Positions 7,474-15,705 of a DNA stretch of 37,856 nucleotides are shown one piece after another. A program made the translations under genes and the position numbers. Source of the stretch: JAZKAR01 sp040389065 (GTDB lineage Bacteria > Pseudomonadota > Gammaproteobacteria > Burkholderiales > Casimicrobiaceae); the NCBI GenBank assembly GCA_040389065.1, contig JAZKAR010000022.1, positions 1 to 37,856 on the forward strand, written 5' to 3'. The number at the start of each line of letters is the position of its first letter. Positions within the stretch are counted from its first letter, which is position 1. The notes beneath the pieces were generated by a model. It ran no database searches, was not told where the DNA came from, and saw only the letters and a list, made by a program, of their open reading frames with translations.

Positions 7474-8682
7474 ATGCCCTCTATTACATGCATTGAAGAC
7501 TTACGACAACTTCATCAAAAACGCACACCACGTATGTTCTATGACTATGCAGATTCAGGCTCATGGAGCGAGTATACCTATAAGCTTAATGAAGAAGATT
7601 TTAAAAAAATCTATTTGCGGCAACGTGTCGCGGTTGATATCTCAAATCGAAGTATTAAAAGTACACTCTTAGGCGAACCAGTTGCCATGCCAGTTGCGCT
7701 TGCACCTATTGGCTTGGCAGGCATGCAATATGCCAATGGTGAAATTCATGCAGCGCGTGCTGCCGAAAAGTTTGGCGTTCCTTTTACTCTGTCTACTGTT
7801 AGTGTGTGCTCGATAGAAGATGTTGCCGCCCACACACACAAACCATTTTGGTTTCAATTATATGTTATGAAAGATCGAAACTTTGTAGAACAATTAATCG
7901 ATCGTGCCAAAGCTGCGCATTGTTCAGCTTTAGTATTAACGCTTGACTTACAGGTACTAGGCCAACGCCATAAAGATATCAAAAACGGGCTATCAACCCC
8001 ACCGAAACTAACACCTGCCAATATCTTCAATATGATGCGGCACCCGCGGTGGTGTTGGAACATGCTAAATACTCGTCGCCATACATTTGGAAATATTGTA
8101 GGGCACGTTAAAGGTATTAGCGATATGGCATCGCTTTCTTCATGGATTGCCGATCGTTTTAATCCTGCACTCTCCTGGAAGGATGTAGAGTGGATTAAAA
8201 ACCGCTGGAATGGAAAACTTATTCTGAAAGGCATTCTTGATAACGAAGACGCTCATATCGCCGTAGAAAGTGGAGCGGATGCACTGATCGTTTCAAATCA
8301 TGGCGGTCGCCAACTGGATGGAGCACCCTCTTCCATTTCCATATTGCCTCAGATTATAGATGCAGTAGGCTCAAACATTGAAGTTTGGATGGATGGCGGT
8401 ATTCGCTCAGGTCAAGATATTCTTAAAGCTCTTGCACTAGGAGCAAAAGGAACCATGATTGGCCGTGCTTTTTTATATGGTTTAGGCGCCAATGGTGAGG
8501 CAGGCGTGAGCGAATGCTTGCGAATTTTAGCGAAGGAGCTTGATACAACAATGGGTTTATGTGGAGTTCGTAATATTGAAGAGATTAATTCTCATATTTT
8601 ATTATCGCAACAAGGATTAGCCCCTTGGGTTCCTTTTGAAAAATATTGCAAAAAAATTGATACGACCGTTAATGATATATAA
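7474..8682 (+). CDS. lldD: FMN-dependent alpha-hydroxy acid dehydrogenase (L-lactate dehydrogenase type)
   Basis: The 402-residue enzyme belongs to the FMN-dependent 2-hydroxyacid oxidase/dehydrogenase family, which oxidises L-lactate or similar acids to 2-oxo acids and passes electrons to quinone, cytochrome or oxygen. Visible elements are the N-terminal FYDYADSGS, the FMN-binding PVALAPIGLAGM, FWFQLYV with its active-site Tyr, LTLDLQVLGQRHKD, LKGIL with its FMN Lys, the SNHGGRQLDG motif with catalytic His and Arg, and the phosphate-binding DGGIRSGQD and GRAFLYG. Many bacterial LldD proteins are about 380 residues, so length is normal. The ATG at 7474 is preferred over the TTG at 7468; neither has a clear ribosome binding site. 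It is divergent from a LysR gene and ends 15 bp before a convergent gene. Lactate is the likeliest substrate but other hydroxy acids (glycolate, mandelate) are possible. Confidence 0.9.
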   Translation: MPSITCIEDLRQLHQKRTPRMFYDYADSGSWSEYTYKLNEEDFKKIYLRQRVAVDISNRSIKSTLLGEPVAMPVALAPIGLAGMQYANGEIHAARAAEKFGVPFTLSTVSVCSIEDVAAHTHKPFWFQLYVMKDRNFVEQLIDRAKAAHCSALVLTLDLQVLGQRHKDIKNGLSTPPKLTPANIFNMMRHPRWCWNMLNTRRHTFGNIVGHVKGISDMASLSSWIADRFNPALSWKDVEWIKNRWNGKLILKGILDNEDAHIAVESGADALIVSNHGGRQLDGAPSSISILPQIIDAVGSNIEVWMDGGIRSGQDILKALALGAKGTMIGRAFLYGLGANGEAGVSECLRILAKELDTTMGLCGVRNIEEINSHILLSQQGLAPWVPFEKYCKKIDTTVNDI

Positions 8683-8697
8683 AAAATGATTAATTTT

Positions 8698-10206
8698 TTA
8701 TATATGTGGTTTAACAAAAGGTTTAAAATAATTATCAACAATAGGAAAAGGTACCTGAGCGGTATCTTCCAGCTTAATTTTTATAAGCTTACTGTCACTA
8801 TTTTTCCACATTTTCAAATCATTAAGTTGAGCAACCACCTCAAAATCATTAAGGTATTGATTAGCTTCAGCATCAGAATTTTTTGTTATAATATGACTAA
8901 AAATAAATTTATAATTCTGAGACAGAATCTTTTTTTCTTTTACATCATTTAAAAAATAAATAGGTACATTATGATGCAAATAGTAATAGCCACCAGTCCA
9001 TGCAACTTCTCTATCATATAAATTTAAAATAGATATTAGTTCTTTTTCCTTATATAAAAATTTGTACGCTTTTAAACTATCACTTTCATAATAAATATGA
9101 TGAGTATAAGCATATCTCAAAAAAGGAACGAAATTCATTGCGCCAGCTAATGATATTATAAACAATAAGGCAGTAGCGCTCACTATTTTTGAAACATTTT
9201 GAGAAAAATATAACAATAAAAATAATGGAATGCAAATAAATATAAATCTATATTCTTTATGCATAAAAAATGAATTTGTTATAATAATAGAAAGTAAGCA
9301 TAGCAATAATAATGAGCAATGTTTCTTTTTGATTGCCAAATAAATATTTTCACAAAAAGAAACCATAAACACACCCATTGAAACAATCGTTATATATATT
9401 AAGTAGCTGTAAAAAGGAGCAACTCCAAAATACTTACTGATTCCATACGTTTTATTATATAAAAAATTAGCATAAAATGAGTAGAAAAAACCTCCCCATG
9501 TTACATAATCAAGATACCCAAAGAGTAAAAATACCAGCCCTACACTAGCAATAGCTTTTAAAATATTTATGTTTTTTTCTTTTAAAAAATAATAACCTCC
9601 CAATACAATTATTGCAAAAAAATATTGTAGACGTAGCATTACAGTTAACGATAATAATAATCCAAACAAATAAGGTTTTGTTTTATTTACCCCATTAACA
9701 GCACATGCTAATGCCCCCATAAAACAATACGTGGCTAAAACTTCAGGCATTGGTCTTGAAGAAAAAATAATTAGCTCATACCAAAAACATACGCTTATAC
9801 TGGCAAATTTCCCCACTCGTTCAGAGAAAATATTTTTTCCTACGATATATGTTGTATAAATAAGCGATAACGAAAATGAGCAACATATTACTTTAATAAC
9901 ATTGATATAAATATTAGGATCATCTAAATTTAACCATTTTAATATAAATAAAGGGCAAGATAAAATGCCAGGAATAAACCATGACCTTAATCCAAACCTA
10001 TACTCCCATACAATATATCCATAACCAAAAACCAAGCGATGTGCTTGTTCAAGATAAGAGTATAACTCATCAGGATAATATATATAATCAGAAAAAAATA
10101 CCAACCAAATTCTTAAAAAAAATCCTATACATGCAATAAAATGTATACTACCAAAAATATTTTTACTAAAATCAGTTGAATAAATTTTTCTAATTATTAA
10201 ATTCAT
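8698..10206 (-). CDS. GT22/Alg9-like GT-C glycosyltransferase, multi-pass membrane protein
   Basis: The ~502-residue protein has about ten hydrophobic segments and the two signature regions of GT22 (Alg9/PIG-B-like) mannosyltransferases. These are PDELYSYLEQAHRLVFGYG followed by VWEYRFGLRSW near the N-terminus, and HKEYRFIFI in a mid-protein loop (compare HPDE/FGxGxxTWEW and HKEERF in the family). Such enzymes use dolichyl- or polyprenyl-phosphate sugars to extend lipid-linked glycans on the outer face of the membrane. Bacterial members are usually uncharacterised. I prefer the ATG at 10206 (AAGAG seven bases upstream); a TTG at 10269 would add 21 residues. The gene is conspicuously AT-rich compared with its flanks and divergent from a second GT-C-like gene, which suggests a shared, acquired surface-glycan function. 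Sugar and acceptor are unknown. Confidence 0.8.
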   Translation of the reverse strand: MNLIIRKIYSTDFSKNIFGSIHFIACIGFFLRIWLVFFSDYIYYPDELYSYLEQAHRLVFGYGYIVWEYRFGLRSWFIPGILSCPLFILKWLNLDDPNIYINVIKVICCSFSLSLIYTTYIVGKNIFSERVGKFASISVCFWYELIIFSSRPMPEVLATYCFMGALACAVNGVNKTKPYLFGLLLSLTVMLRLQYFFAIIVLGGYYFLKEKNINILKAIASVGLVFLLFGYLDYVTWGGFFYSFYANFLYNKTYGISKYFGVAPFYSYLIYITIVSMGVFMVSFCENIYLAIKKKHCSLLLLCLLSIIITNSFFMHKEYRFIFICIPLFLLLYFSQNVSKIVSATALLFIISLAGAMNFVPFLRYAYTHHIYYESDSLKAYKFLYKEKELISILNLYDREVAWTGGYYYLHHNVPIYFLNDVKEKKILSQNYKFIFSHIITKNSDAEANQYLNDFEVVAQLNDLKMWKNSDSKLIKIKLEDTAQVPFPIVDNYFKPFVKPHI

Positions 10207-10518
10207 ATTTACTCTTATTTTAAATAAATTAAAACATTTTTTAAAATTAACCAATAGCTCTATAGCCAATAATATTCCATAACAGCATAATAAAGGCGTA
10301 GTATGTTTTTTTCAATCATACGGCTATATTAATTTTGCAATATTACGCTTAAAATACTTCAAATCCATAGTGTTGAATAACACATTGTATAATGTATGCC
10401 ACTATTTAACGTATTGAGCTTTATGAGATTTAGGTAAATTTGCAAAAACCGCCCCTAAACAATTGATTTTTAATTTTATTTTCTTCATTTATGTATTCTA
10501 TTTTATGGAACTGAACAC
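10207..10518. other. 312 bp AT-rich divergent intergenic region
   Basis: This interval separates the two divergent membrane glycosyltransferase genes and should contain both promoters. A TATAAT at about 10387 lies inside a small palindrome (ACATTGTATAATGT), but no good -35 is correctly spaced. No ORF, tRNA or terminator is convincing. A possible TTG start for the minus-strand gene lies at 10269. Confidence 0.5.
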
Positions 10519-12081
10519 ATGTTTTTTTTAAAACCTTTTAGCTATTATCAGCTTAACTATAAATCATATACTAAATGGTTAACATTTTTAATTATTAGTT
10601 TAGCTGTTATATTTTCACGATCTACCGTTATGGTAGAGCCAGGTGTTGCATGGAAAACACTTGTAGCAGATCGACTAATACATGGTTTGCATTATAAAAC
10701 TGACATTTTAGAATTTAACACCCCTTTTAATACTCTGTTATATGCACCTGCCATACTTATCTCTAAATTTATCAATACATCTCCTTTTATCATTAATTAT
10801 ATTATTGTCTCTATAACAATAATATTGTGCTTAATTTTATCTGAAAAAATTTTAGTTCATAGAGGTTATTCCTCTTTCAAACACTATGATAATCAATATT
10901 TTTTTAAATTATCTTTTTTTTTAGGATTTACAATTTTCTCTAGCATTGGCTTTGCAGAAGGAGAACATTTTATTACAGCACTAATGTTACCACTTGCATT
11001 AATTAAATTCTCTCCTCAGCGCTTTCAAGAGTCACCTTTTGAAAAAAAGTATTTAATAAATATAATTTCTATCTTATTAGCTTCTTTAACTTTCCTTATT
11101 AAACCCTATTACATACTATCTCTTTTTATAATAGATATTTTTAATTGTTTTTTCCATAAAAAACTGATTATTGACTGGCAAGATTGGCTAATTAGATTAG
11201 CTATTCTTATCATAAATATTTTGATTATCTATTTATTTTTTCATGAATGGATAGTAAGCTTACAAGATGCTTGGCTTACCTATGATGGTTATAAAAAAGC
11301 AAAAATAGATATTTTTATTGAATTAGGAGCCGGTGTTATTACTCAGTTTTTCGCACTTGTTTTATTTTACAAATACAACCCTGAAAAACTACAGTCACAA
11401 AAAAACTTTTTAAGTGCTATTAGTGCAATGAGTATTGCCAATAGCATTATTTTCATCATTCAATCAAAAGGTTTTTACTATCATAAATTAACAGTATGTT
11501 TACCCTTATGGGGTCTTATGCTCTTTAATTACTTAAACTGGTTTCATAGCAAATGGAAAAAAACTTTTCTTCTAATTTTGAGCATATTAATCATTAACCA
11601 TGTATTTCTCTATTACATGGAGCATCATTTTCAAGCAGAAAATAAAAAAATGGATATGAATCGATCAAAAATTATTCAGAAAAATTTAAGTAATAACGAA
11701 TATTTTCTATGTCTATCTTATAGGGAAAACTGTGCTTTTCTGCTGCATGCCGGTATAAACCATCAATATGGCTCAAGATCATTAGCGTTATACTCTTTGA
11801 ATGGTGCACGGAATTTATTTTTAAATAAAAAACTGGAAAGAAATTATTTTGATTTTTATTTAAGCAGAGAAATTAACAACTTACAGGAAGATATTCAAAA
11901 AAAACATCCTCCTATTATCATTATTGAGTGGTGGAAAAACAAGAACAATAGCATTGCTGACTTTTCTGAGAAAAAACAATTTTCAACAACAATCAAAGAC
12001 TACAAACTAATACAATTTACTACCTTACCCACCTCTTCTAATAAAGCCACTTGGATATTTCATAAAAAATATAAGCAATAA
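10519..12081 (+). CDS. Predicted GT-C-fold membrane glycosyltransferase (PMT_2/ArnT-like superfamily), function unknown
   Basis: The 520-residue protein has roughly nine to ten hydrophobic segments between residues ~18 and 365, then a ~150 residue charged soluble tail. The first extracytoplasmic loop contains VEPGVAWKTLVADRLIHG, then YKTDILEFNTPFNTLLYAP. It resembles the acidic first loop and the 'D..E.NPPL..LL' pattern of GT-C enzymes that use polyprenyl-phosphate sugars. The resemblance is weaker than for the divergent GT22-like neighbour, so the call is at superfamily level. The gene shares the strong AT bias of its neighbour. A weak GGA lies about ten bases before the ATG. It could also be a glycan-modifying membrane protein with no transferase activity. 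Confidence 0.6.
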   Translation: MFFLKPFSYYQLNYKSYTKWLTFLIISLAVIFSRSTVMVEPGVAWKTLVADRLIHGLHYKTDILEFNTPFNTLLYAPAILISKFINTSPFIINYIIVSITIILCLILSEKILVHRGYSSFKHYDNQYFFKLSFFLGFTIFSSIGFAEGEHFITALMLPLALIKFSPQRFQESPFEKKYLINIISILLASLTFLIKPYYILSLFIIDIFNCFFHKKLIIDWQDWLIRLAILIINILIIYLFFHEWIVSLQDAWLTYDGYKKAKIDIFIELGAGVITQFFALVLFYKYNPEKLQSQKNFLSAISAMSIANSIIFIIQSKGFYYHKLTVCLPLWGLMLFNYLNWFHSKWKKTFLLILSILIINHVFLYYMEHHFQAENKKMDMNRSKIIQKNLSNNEYFLCLSYRENCAFLLHAGINHQYGSRSLALYSLNGARNLFLNKKLERNYFDFYLSREINNLQEDIQKKHPPIIIIEWWKNKNNSIADFSEKKQFSTTIKDYKLIQFTTLPTSSNKATWIFHKKYKQ

Positions 12082-12096
12082 ATTGCCACTTGATAT

Positions 12097-12150
12097 TATT
12101 AGAAGTTACGCAGCATATGATGCCTCGCATGACAACGCAGATAGTACGAC
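12097..12150. repeat. Palindromic intergenic repeat, copy C (truncated)
   Basis: ATTAGAAGTTACGCAG here matches the left end of copy B except at one base. It is followed, after an internal deletion, by GATGCCTCGCATGACAACGCAGATAGTACG, which parallels GATGCCCCGCATGGCAACGC and AGTAC in B. The right arm is missing or unrecognisable. The copy lies between the GT-C-like gene and the small membrane protein gene. Confidence 0.7.
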
Positions 12151-12164
12151 AGATATTGCAATCA

Positions 12165-12542
12165 TTAACATTTAACTTTAACAATTTTTTTTAACGACAA
12201 TAATTTTTTAAAAAATAAACCCAATTGCGAAAGATCAGGTAAGTCCTTTTTAAGAAGGTATAAAAATGTTTTTATACCAAAAAGCAGTGTAAGTAAAATA
12301 ACCGCTACAGGGTATACGTAACCCAAACTATGGCCCCATGCAAGAGCAAAAATAAATCCAATAATAAACACAAAGGCTACTTCAAGAAGTAGCGTACATA
12401 AAAAAGCAGCCAGTAACTTTGTAAAAGAAAACTGCACACGCTTCGACAATAAACGAAATGTAAAATATAGAAGAACAATTAAAAAAAATAATAGCGTTGG
12501 TAAAAAAATGCTAACTGTTAATACAGCAAGAAGATCAAACAT
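12165..12542 (-). CDS. Small hypothetical membrane protein
   Basis: I do not recognise this 125-residue protein. It has three to four strongly hydrophobic segments: about residues 4-31, 42-68, and one or two between 72 and 97. A basic, Leu/Lys-rich cytoplasmic-looking tail (KKLLSLKKIVKVKC) ends in Cys. The gene is AT-rich like the upstream block and stands alone between a degenerate repeat and the tpx terminator. It has an ATG start but no strong ribosome binding site. Coding status is supported by the coherent membrane topology, not by homology. Confidence 0.55.
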   Translation of the reverse strand: MFDLLAVLTVSIFLPTLLFFLIVLLYFTFRLLSKRVQFSFTKLLAAFLCTLLLEVAFVFIIGFIFALAWGHSLGYVYPVAVILLTLLFGIKTFLYLLKKDLPDLSQLGLFFKKLLSLKKIVKVKC

Positions 12543-12593
12543 ATTTTTAGCTATTCTTAATAAAAGACGTTACCTTTATAACGGCATGCTTAT

Positions 12594-12624
12594 AGTAAAA
12601 AAGGACGCTCAAAGCATCCTTTTT
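12594..12624 (-). terminator. Rho-independent terminator downstream of tpx
   Basis: On the minus strand AAAAAGGA-T-GC and GC-G-TCCTTTTTT form a hairpin with a five-base loop and one mismatch, followed by the T-run. It begins 42 bp past the tpx stop codon. The symmetric A/T flanks could let it work in both directions. Confidence 0.8.
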
Positions 12625-12665
12625 AATTGATATACATCACATTCTTTATTCTTATTATATTTTTA

Positions 12666-13283
12666 TTAACTAGCTGTCGAAGCTCCATACCCTGTAGCAG
12701 CATTTGTAGCAGCATTACTGGCTCCAACAGGCATAGAGACATCTGCTGTTGCTGCACCTTCATCACCCGGCAATACTACATGTAAGGCTTTTAACGCTTC
12801 GAGATAATCAGGCTCTTTTTCAATCGCTGACACTAGTTCGGTATAAACCACTTTGTCATTAGCATCTAAAACCAGTACAGCACGCGCCATTAAACCTGCT
12901 AAAGGCGGCTCAGCAATCATCACACCATAGTCTTTAGCAAAATCACGACCGCGCATAGTTGAAAGCGTAATAACATTATTTAAACCCTCTGCTCCGCAAA
13001 AACGAGCTTGAGCAAAAGGCAAATCAGCTGATATTACCAATACCACTACGTCTTCAGGCAATTGTGAAAATAAAGAGTTCAAACGTTTGGTTGAGGTCGC
13101 ACATACTGAGGTATCAATACTAGGAATAATGCTAATCAGTTTACGATAACCAGCAAACTGCGAGAGCGAAATATCTTTCAAATCACGCCCCACTAACATA
13201 AAACTGTGTGCGGTATCACCAACACGAGGAAAATTTCCCCCTAAGCGAACGGCTTCACCATTAAACGTTACGAATGAAGACAT
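12666..13283 (-). CDS. tpx: Thiol peroxidase (Tpx-type peroxiredoxin) with an extra C-terminal tail
   Basis: The protein reduces hydroperoxides using thioredoxin. PSIDTSVCATST contains the peroxidatic Cys61 in the universal PxxxTxxC motif; the family's usual Pro two residues before Cys is Ser here. Cys96 in ARFCGAEG is the resolving cysteine, and Arg134 in MARAVLVLD is the active-site Arg. Typical Tpx ends near residue 165-168. This one continues to 205 with an Ala/Gly/Thr-rich, low-complexity tail (NAATNAATGYGAST) that looks disordered. AAGGAGATTGCTAA upstream gives a strong ribosome binding site for the ATG at 13283. A terminator follows, so it is probably monocistronic. Confidence 0.95.
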   Translation of the reverse strand: MSSFVTFNGEAVRLGGNFPRVGDTAHSFMLVGRDLKDISLSQFAGYRKLISIIPSIDTSVCATSTKRLNSLFSQLPEDVVVLVISADLPFAQARFCGAEGLNNVITLSTMRGRDFAKDYGVMIAEPPLAGLMARAVLVLDANDKVVYTELVSAIEKEPDYLEALKALHVVLPGDEGAATADVSMPVGASNAATNAATGYGASTAS

Positions 13284-13372
13284 TTAGCAATCTCCTTTAT
13301 AGATACTCAATTAATAGCGACTCAACCTAGTTGTCTTTAGATGCAGGTTTATCCGTACTACCAAGTTAGGGC

Positions 13373-14437
13373 TTAACGCACAACCTGAGATAACTCACCC
13401 TTTAAGTAACGCTCAGCCATTTTCTCTAAATGCACCACTTGAATTTTTGCTGCTTGCCCTGCGCAATTGAACTCTTCAAAACGTGCTTTACAAATCTTTT
13501 TAGCAGCTTCGCGTGCAGGTTTCAAATAATCACGGGGATCAAACTTAGAAGGATTTTCAACAAAATAACGACGAATCGCCCCTGTCATTGCTAAACGGAT
13601 ATCGGTATCAATATTAATCTTACGTACACCGTGCTTAATAGCCTCTTGAATTTCTTCTACAGGCACACCGTAAGTTTCTTTCATATCGCCACCAAACTCA
13701 CGAATTTCTGCGAGTAATTCTTGAGGTACTGACGAAGAACCATGCATAACCAAATGAGTATTAGGAATACGAGCATGAATTTCTTTAATACGCCATATCG
13801 CTAAAATATCACCCGTTGGCTTACGGCTAAATTTGTAAGCGCCATGGCTCGTGCCAATCGCAATAGCTAATGCATCTACTTGCGTTTGTTTAACAAAATC
13901 GGCAGCTTGCTCGGCATCGGTCAGTAGTTGATCACGTGTCATCGTGCCTTCTGCGCCGTGCCCATCTTCTTTATCACCCATCATTGTTTCAAGTGAACCC
14001 AAAACACCCAACTCACCCTCAACTGTTACTCCAATGGCATGCGCCATTTTAACTACTTCACGCGTTACTTCTACATTGTATTCATATGAAGCAACACTTT
14101 TACCATCAGCCTGTAAAGAACCATCCATCATTACGCTGGAAAAACCTGAGCGAATAGCAGCTAAACATACCGCAGGAGATTGCCCATGATCTTGATGCAT
14201 AACAACAGGAAGATGAGGATAGGCTTCTAAGGCAGCTAAAATTTGGTGACGCAAGAAAGGCTCACCAGCATATTTACGAGCGCCAGCAGAAGCTTGCATA
14301 ATGACAGGTGCATTGACCTCATTTGCCGCTTCCATAATTGCCCAAACCTGTTCCATATTGTTTACATTAAACGCAGGAATACCATAACCATGCTCAGCCG
14401 CATGATCGAGTATTTGACGCATTGAAACCAAGGCCAT
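13373..14437 (-). CDS. fbaA: Class II fructose-1,6-bisphosphate aldolase
   Basis: This 354-residue enzyme cleaves fructose-1,6-bisphosphate to DHAP and glyceraldehyde-3-phosphate in glycolysis, and works in reverse in gluconeogenesis. MHQDHGQSP carries the catalytic Asp and Zn-binding His residues; GTSHGAYK and VMHGSSSVP supply further metal- and phosphate-binding residues; NIDTDIRLA is the C-terminal phosphate site. The ATG at 14437 has a near-perfect GAAGGAG upstream and gives the family's normal length; the longer frame back to 14503 reads through the leader. The sequence resembles the CbbA-type class IIB aldolases common in Betaproteobacteria. In many of those genomes fba sits beside gap/pgk, but here it is about 5 kb away. 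Confidence 0.97.
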   Translation of the reverse strand: MALVSMRQILDHAAEHGYGIPAFNVNNMEQVWAIMEAANEVNAPVIMQASAGARKYAGEPFLRHQILAALEAYPHLPVVMHQDHGQSPAVCLAAIRSGFSSVMMDGSLQADGKSVASYEYNVEVTREVVKMAHAIGVTVEGELGVLGSLETMMGDKEDGHGAEGTMTRDQLLTDAEQAADFVKQTQVDALAIAIGTSHGAYKFSRKPTGDILAIWRIKEIHARIPNTHLVMHGSSSVPQELLAEIREFGGDMKETYGVPVEEIQEAIKHGVRKINIDTDIRLAMTGAIRRYFVENPSKFDPRDYLKPAREAAKKICKARFEEFNCAGQAAKIQVVHLEKMAERYLKGELSQVVR

Positions 14438-14541
14438 AGCTTCTCCTTCTTTAATCGTGTACAGTTTATCCAACAAAGCCGAATTGTACACAGATCGCGT
14501 CACTCACGCCATCGCCAACCCCATACAAAATCATGGTTTTT

Positions 14542-14570
14542 ATTTTAAAAACATCATTTTATGATCACAA
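14542..14570 (-). promoter_or_regulatory. Candidate sigma70 promoter for fbaA
   Basis: Minus-strand TTGTGA (14570-14565) and TAAAAT (14547-14542) are 17 bp apart. This places a start about 100 bases upstream of the fbaA ATG. Confidence 0.45.
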
Positions 14571-14597
14571 AATACATGCCAGATCATTGAGAGTTAC

Positions 14598-14649
14598 ACA
14601 AAATCGCTCTCCTAAGATACAACGCTCTAACACTGCTGAGTGATTTTGT
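14598..14649. repeat. Inverted repeat between hemD and fbaA
   Basis: ACAAAATCGCTC (14598-14609) and GAGTGATTTTGT (14638-14649) are complementary at eleven of twelve positions, the twelfth being a possible G-U pair, around a 28-base loop. No T-run follows on the minus strand, so it is not a classical terminator for hemD. Confidence 0.5.
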
Positions 14650-14674
14650 TTATTGATAATATATATATAAAATA

Positions 14675-15421
14675 CTAAACAGATAAACGAAGCCAACCCT
14701 CTAATGCTTTGCATAAACCTTTATTACCCCCTTCTGTGAGTATCACGTTTTGCGCGCCATGCCTTCGAGCCGTCGCTTCAATCCTGAAATGCGGCACAAA
14801 AAGTGGAACACGTGCCCATAATTCAGAAGGTAACTTTTCACCTATTGCATCTATCGCTTCACTGTTAGTTAATACTATTGCATCTATTTTTCCCTGATCC
14901 CATTGAGCGATCATTAACGGAACAATCTCCACACAAGGCAAACGACAGTAAACCGCTTTATATTCCACTTGGCATCCTACTTGTATGGCTTGATCTCCTA
15001 ACCATGAACGCCCAGCTTGACCTCGAAAAATAACAATCACTGTATTGGGCAAAAAACATTCGCGACACTCTTTCCAAACCCCTTCACTATCAAATTGTGT
15101 AGCAGGATAGCGAATCCATTCTGTGGGAACCCCCTGCTCTTTCAAAGCAAGAGCAGTATCAGCCCCTGTCGCAATAGCCCACACTCCTTTTGGCCACACA
15201 ATATCTATACTTAGTGCTGAGCGCACCGCTGCGGAACTTACAAAAATAAACGCGGATTTTTTGTGTGCCTCGCGCTCCCACCACTGCAAACGCTCTGGCT
15301 CACTCCAACTATTTTCTATACGCAACCACGGCATTTCTAAAGACTGATGTCCAGCGGCTTGAATACACTCGGCAAGCACATTATTCTGTCCTAATGGACG
15401 CGTCAAAATAACAGTTAGCAC
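14675..15421 (-). CDS. hemD: Uroporphyrinogen-III synthase
   Basis: The 248-residue protein catalyses ring closure and D-ring inversion of hydroxymethylbilane to uroporphyrinogen III in heme biosynthesis. This family is poorly conserved, but the typical two-domain pattern is visible: N-terminal ILTRPLGQN, then FIFVSSAAVRSAL, then IVIFRGQAGRSWLGDQ with a VYCRL strand, LTNSEAIDAI, and C-terminal VPHFRIEATARRHGAQNV. It starts with GTG at 15421, preceded by TAGGGGA. hemC, its usual upstream partner, is not adjacent; rsmB is divergent instead. Confidence 0.88.
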   Translation of the reverse strand: MLTVILTRPLGQNNVLAECIQAAGHQSLEMPWLRIENSWSEPERLQWWEREAHKKSAFIFVSSAAVRSALSIDIVWPKGVWAIATGADTALALKEQGVPTEWIRYPATQFDSEGVWKECRECFLPNTVIVIFRGQAGRSWLGDQAIQVGCQVEYKAVYCRLPCVEIVPLMIAQWDQGKIDAIVLTNSEAIDAIGEKLPSELWARVPLFVPHFRIEATARRHGAQNVILTEGGNKGLCKALEGWLRLSV

Positions 15422-15705
15422 GTGAGTATTTCCCCTAACTAAGGTTGCTTCTTTAAAAACTTATGCCAATTTAGGTTAAAATTAGCACCCGGCATAGTAA
15501 ATGCTTTCTTTCAACGTAGCTTAAAATAAAGTTAGAAGTTATAAACTACGTAGAGGTAGACTTACGCAAAGCTTTTTTAATCAGACATGGCACGATAGGT
15601 TGTATAACAAAGCCAATAAGATGTCATTAAGACCGTTTCGCGTAAGGCCTATTTAGAATAGCTTTGCACAGTTTTCTCGTATCACTCATTTGGATAGTCA
15701 CCTTT

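Noticed and set aside
8686..8952. Plus-strand 88-residue ORF at the end of the GT22-like gene
   Set aside because: It is antisense to the C-terminal coding part of the GT22-like gene, whose frame is much longer and has recognised motifs.
14438..14503. 22-residue N-terminal extension of FbaA
   Set aside because: The ATG at 14437 has GAAGGAG upstream and matches the family start MALVSMRQIL; the extension is leader sequence.
15422..15705. Inverted pieces CTTACGC/GCGTAAG and GCAAAGC/GCTTTGC, and a TTAGAAGTTA like the repeat family, in the hemD-rsmB gap
   Set aside because: The pieces are short, far apart and lack the central blocks of the repeat family. I cannot separate them from chance; otherwise I see no gene in this gap.
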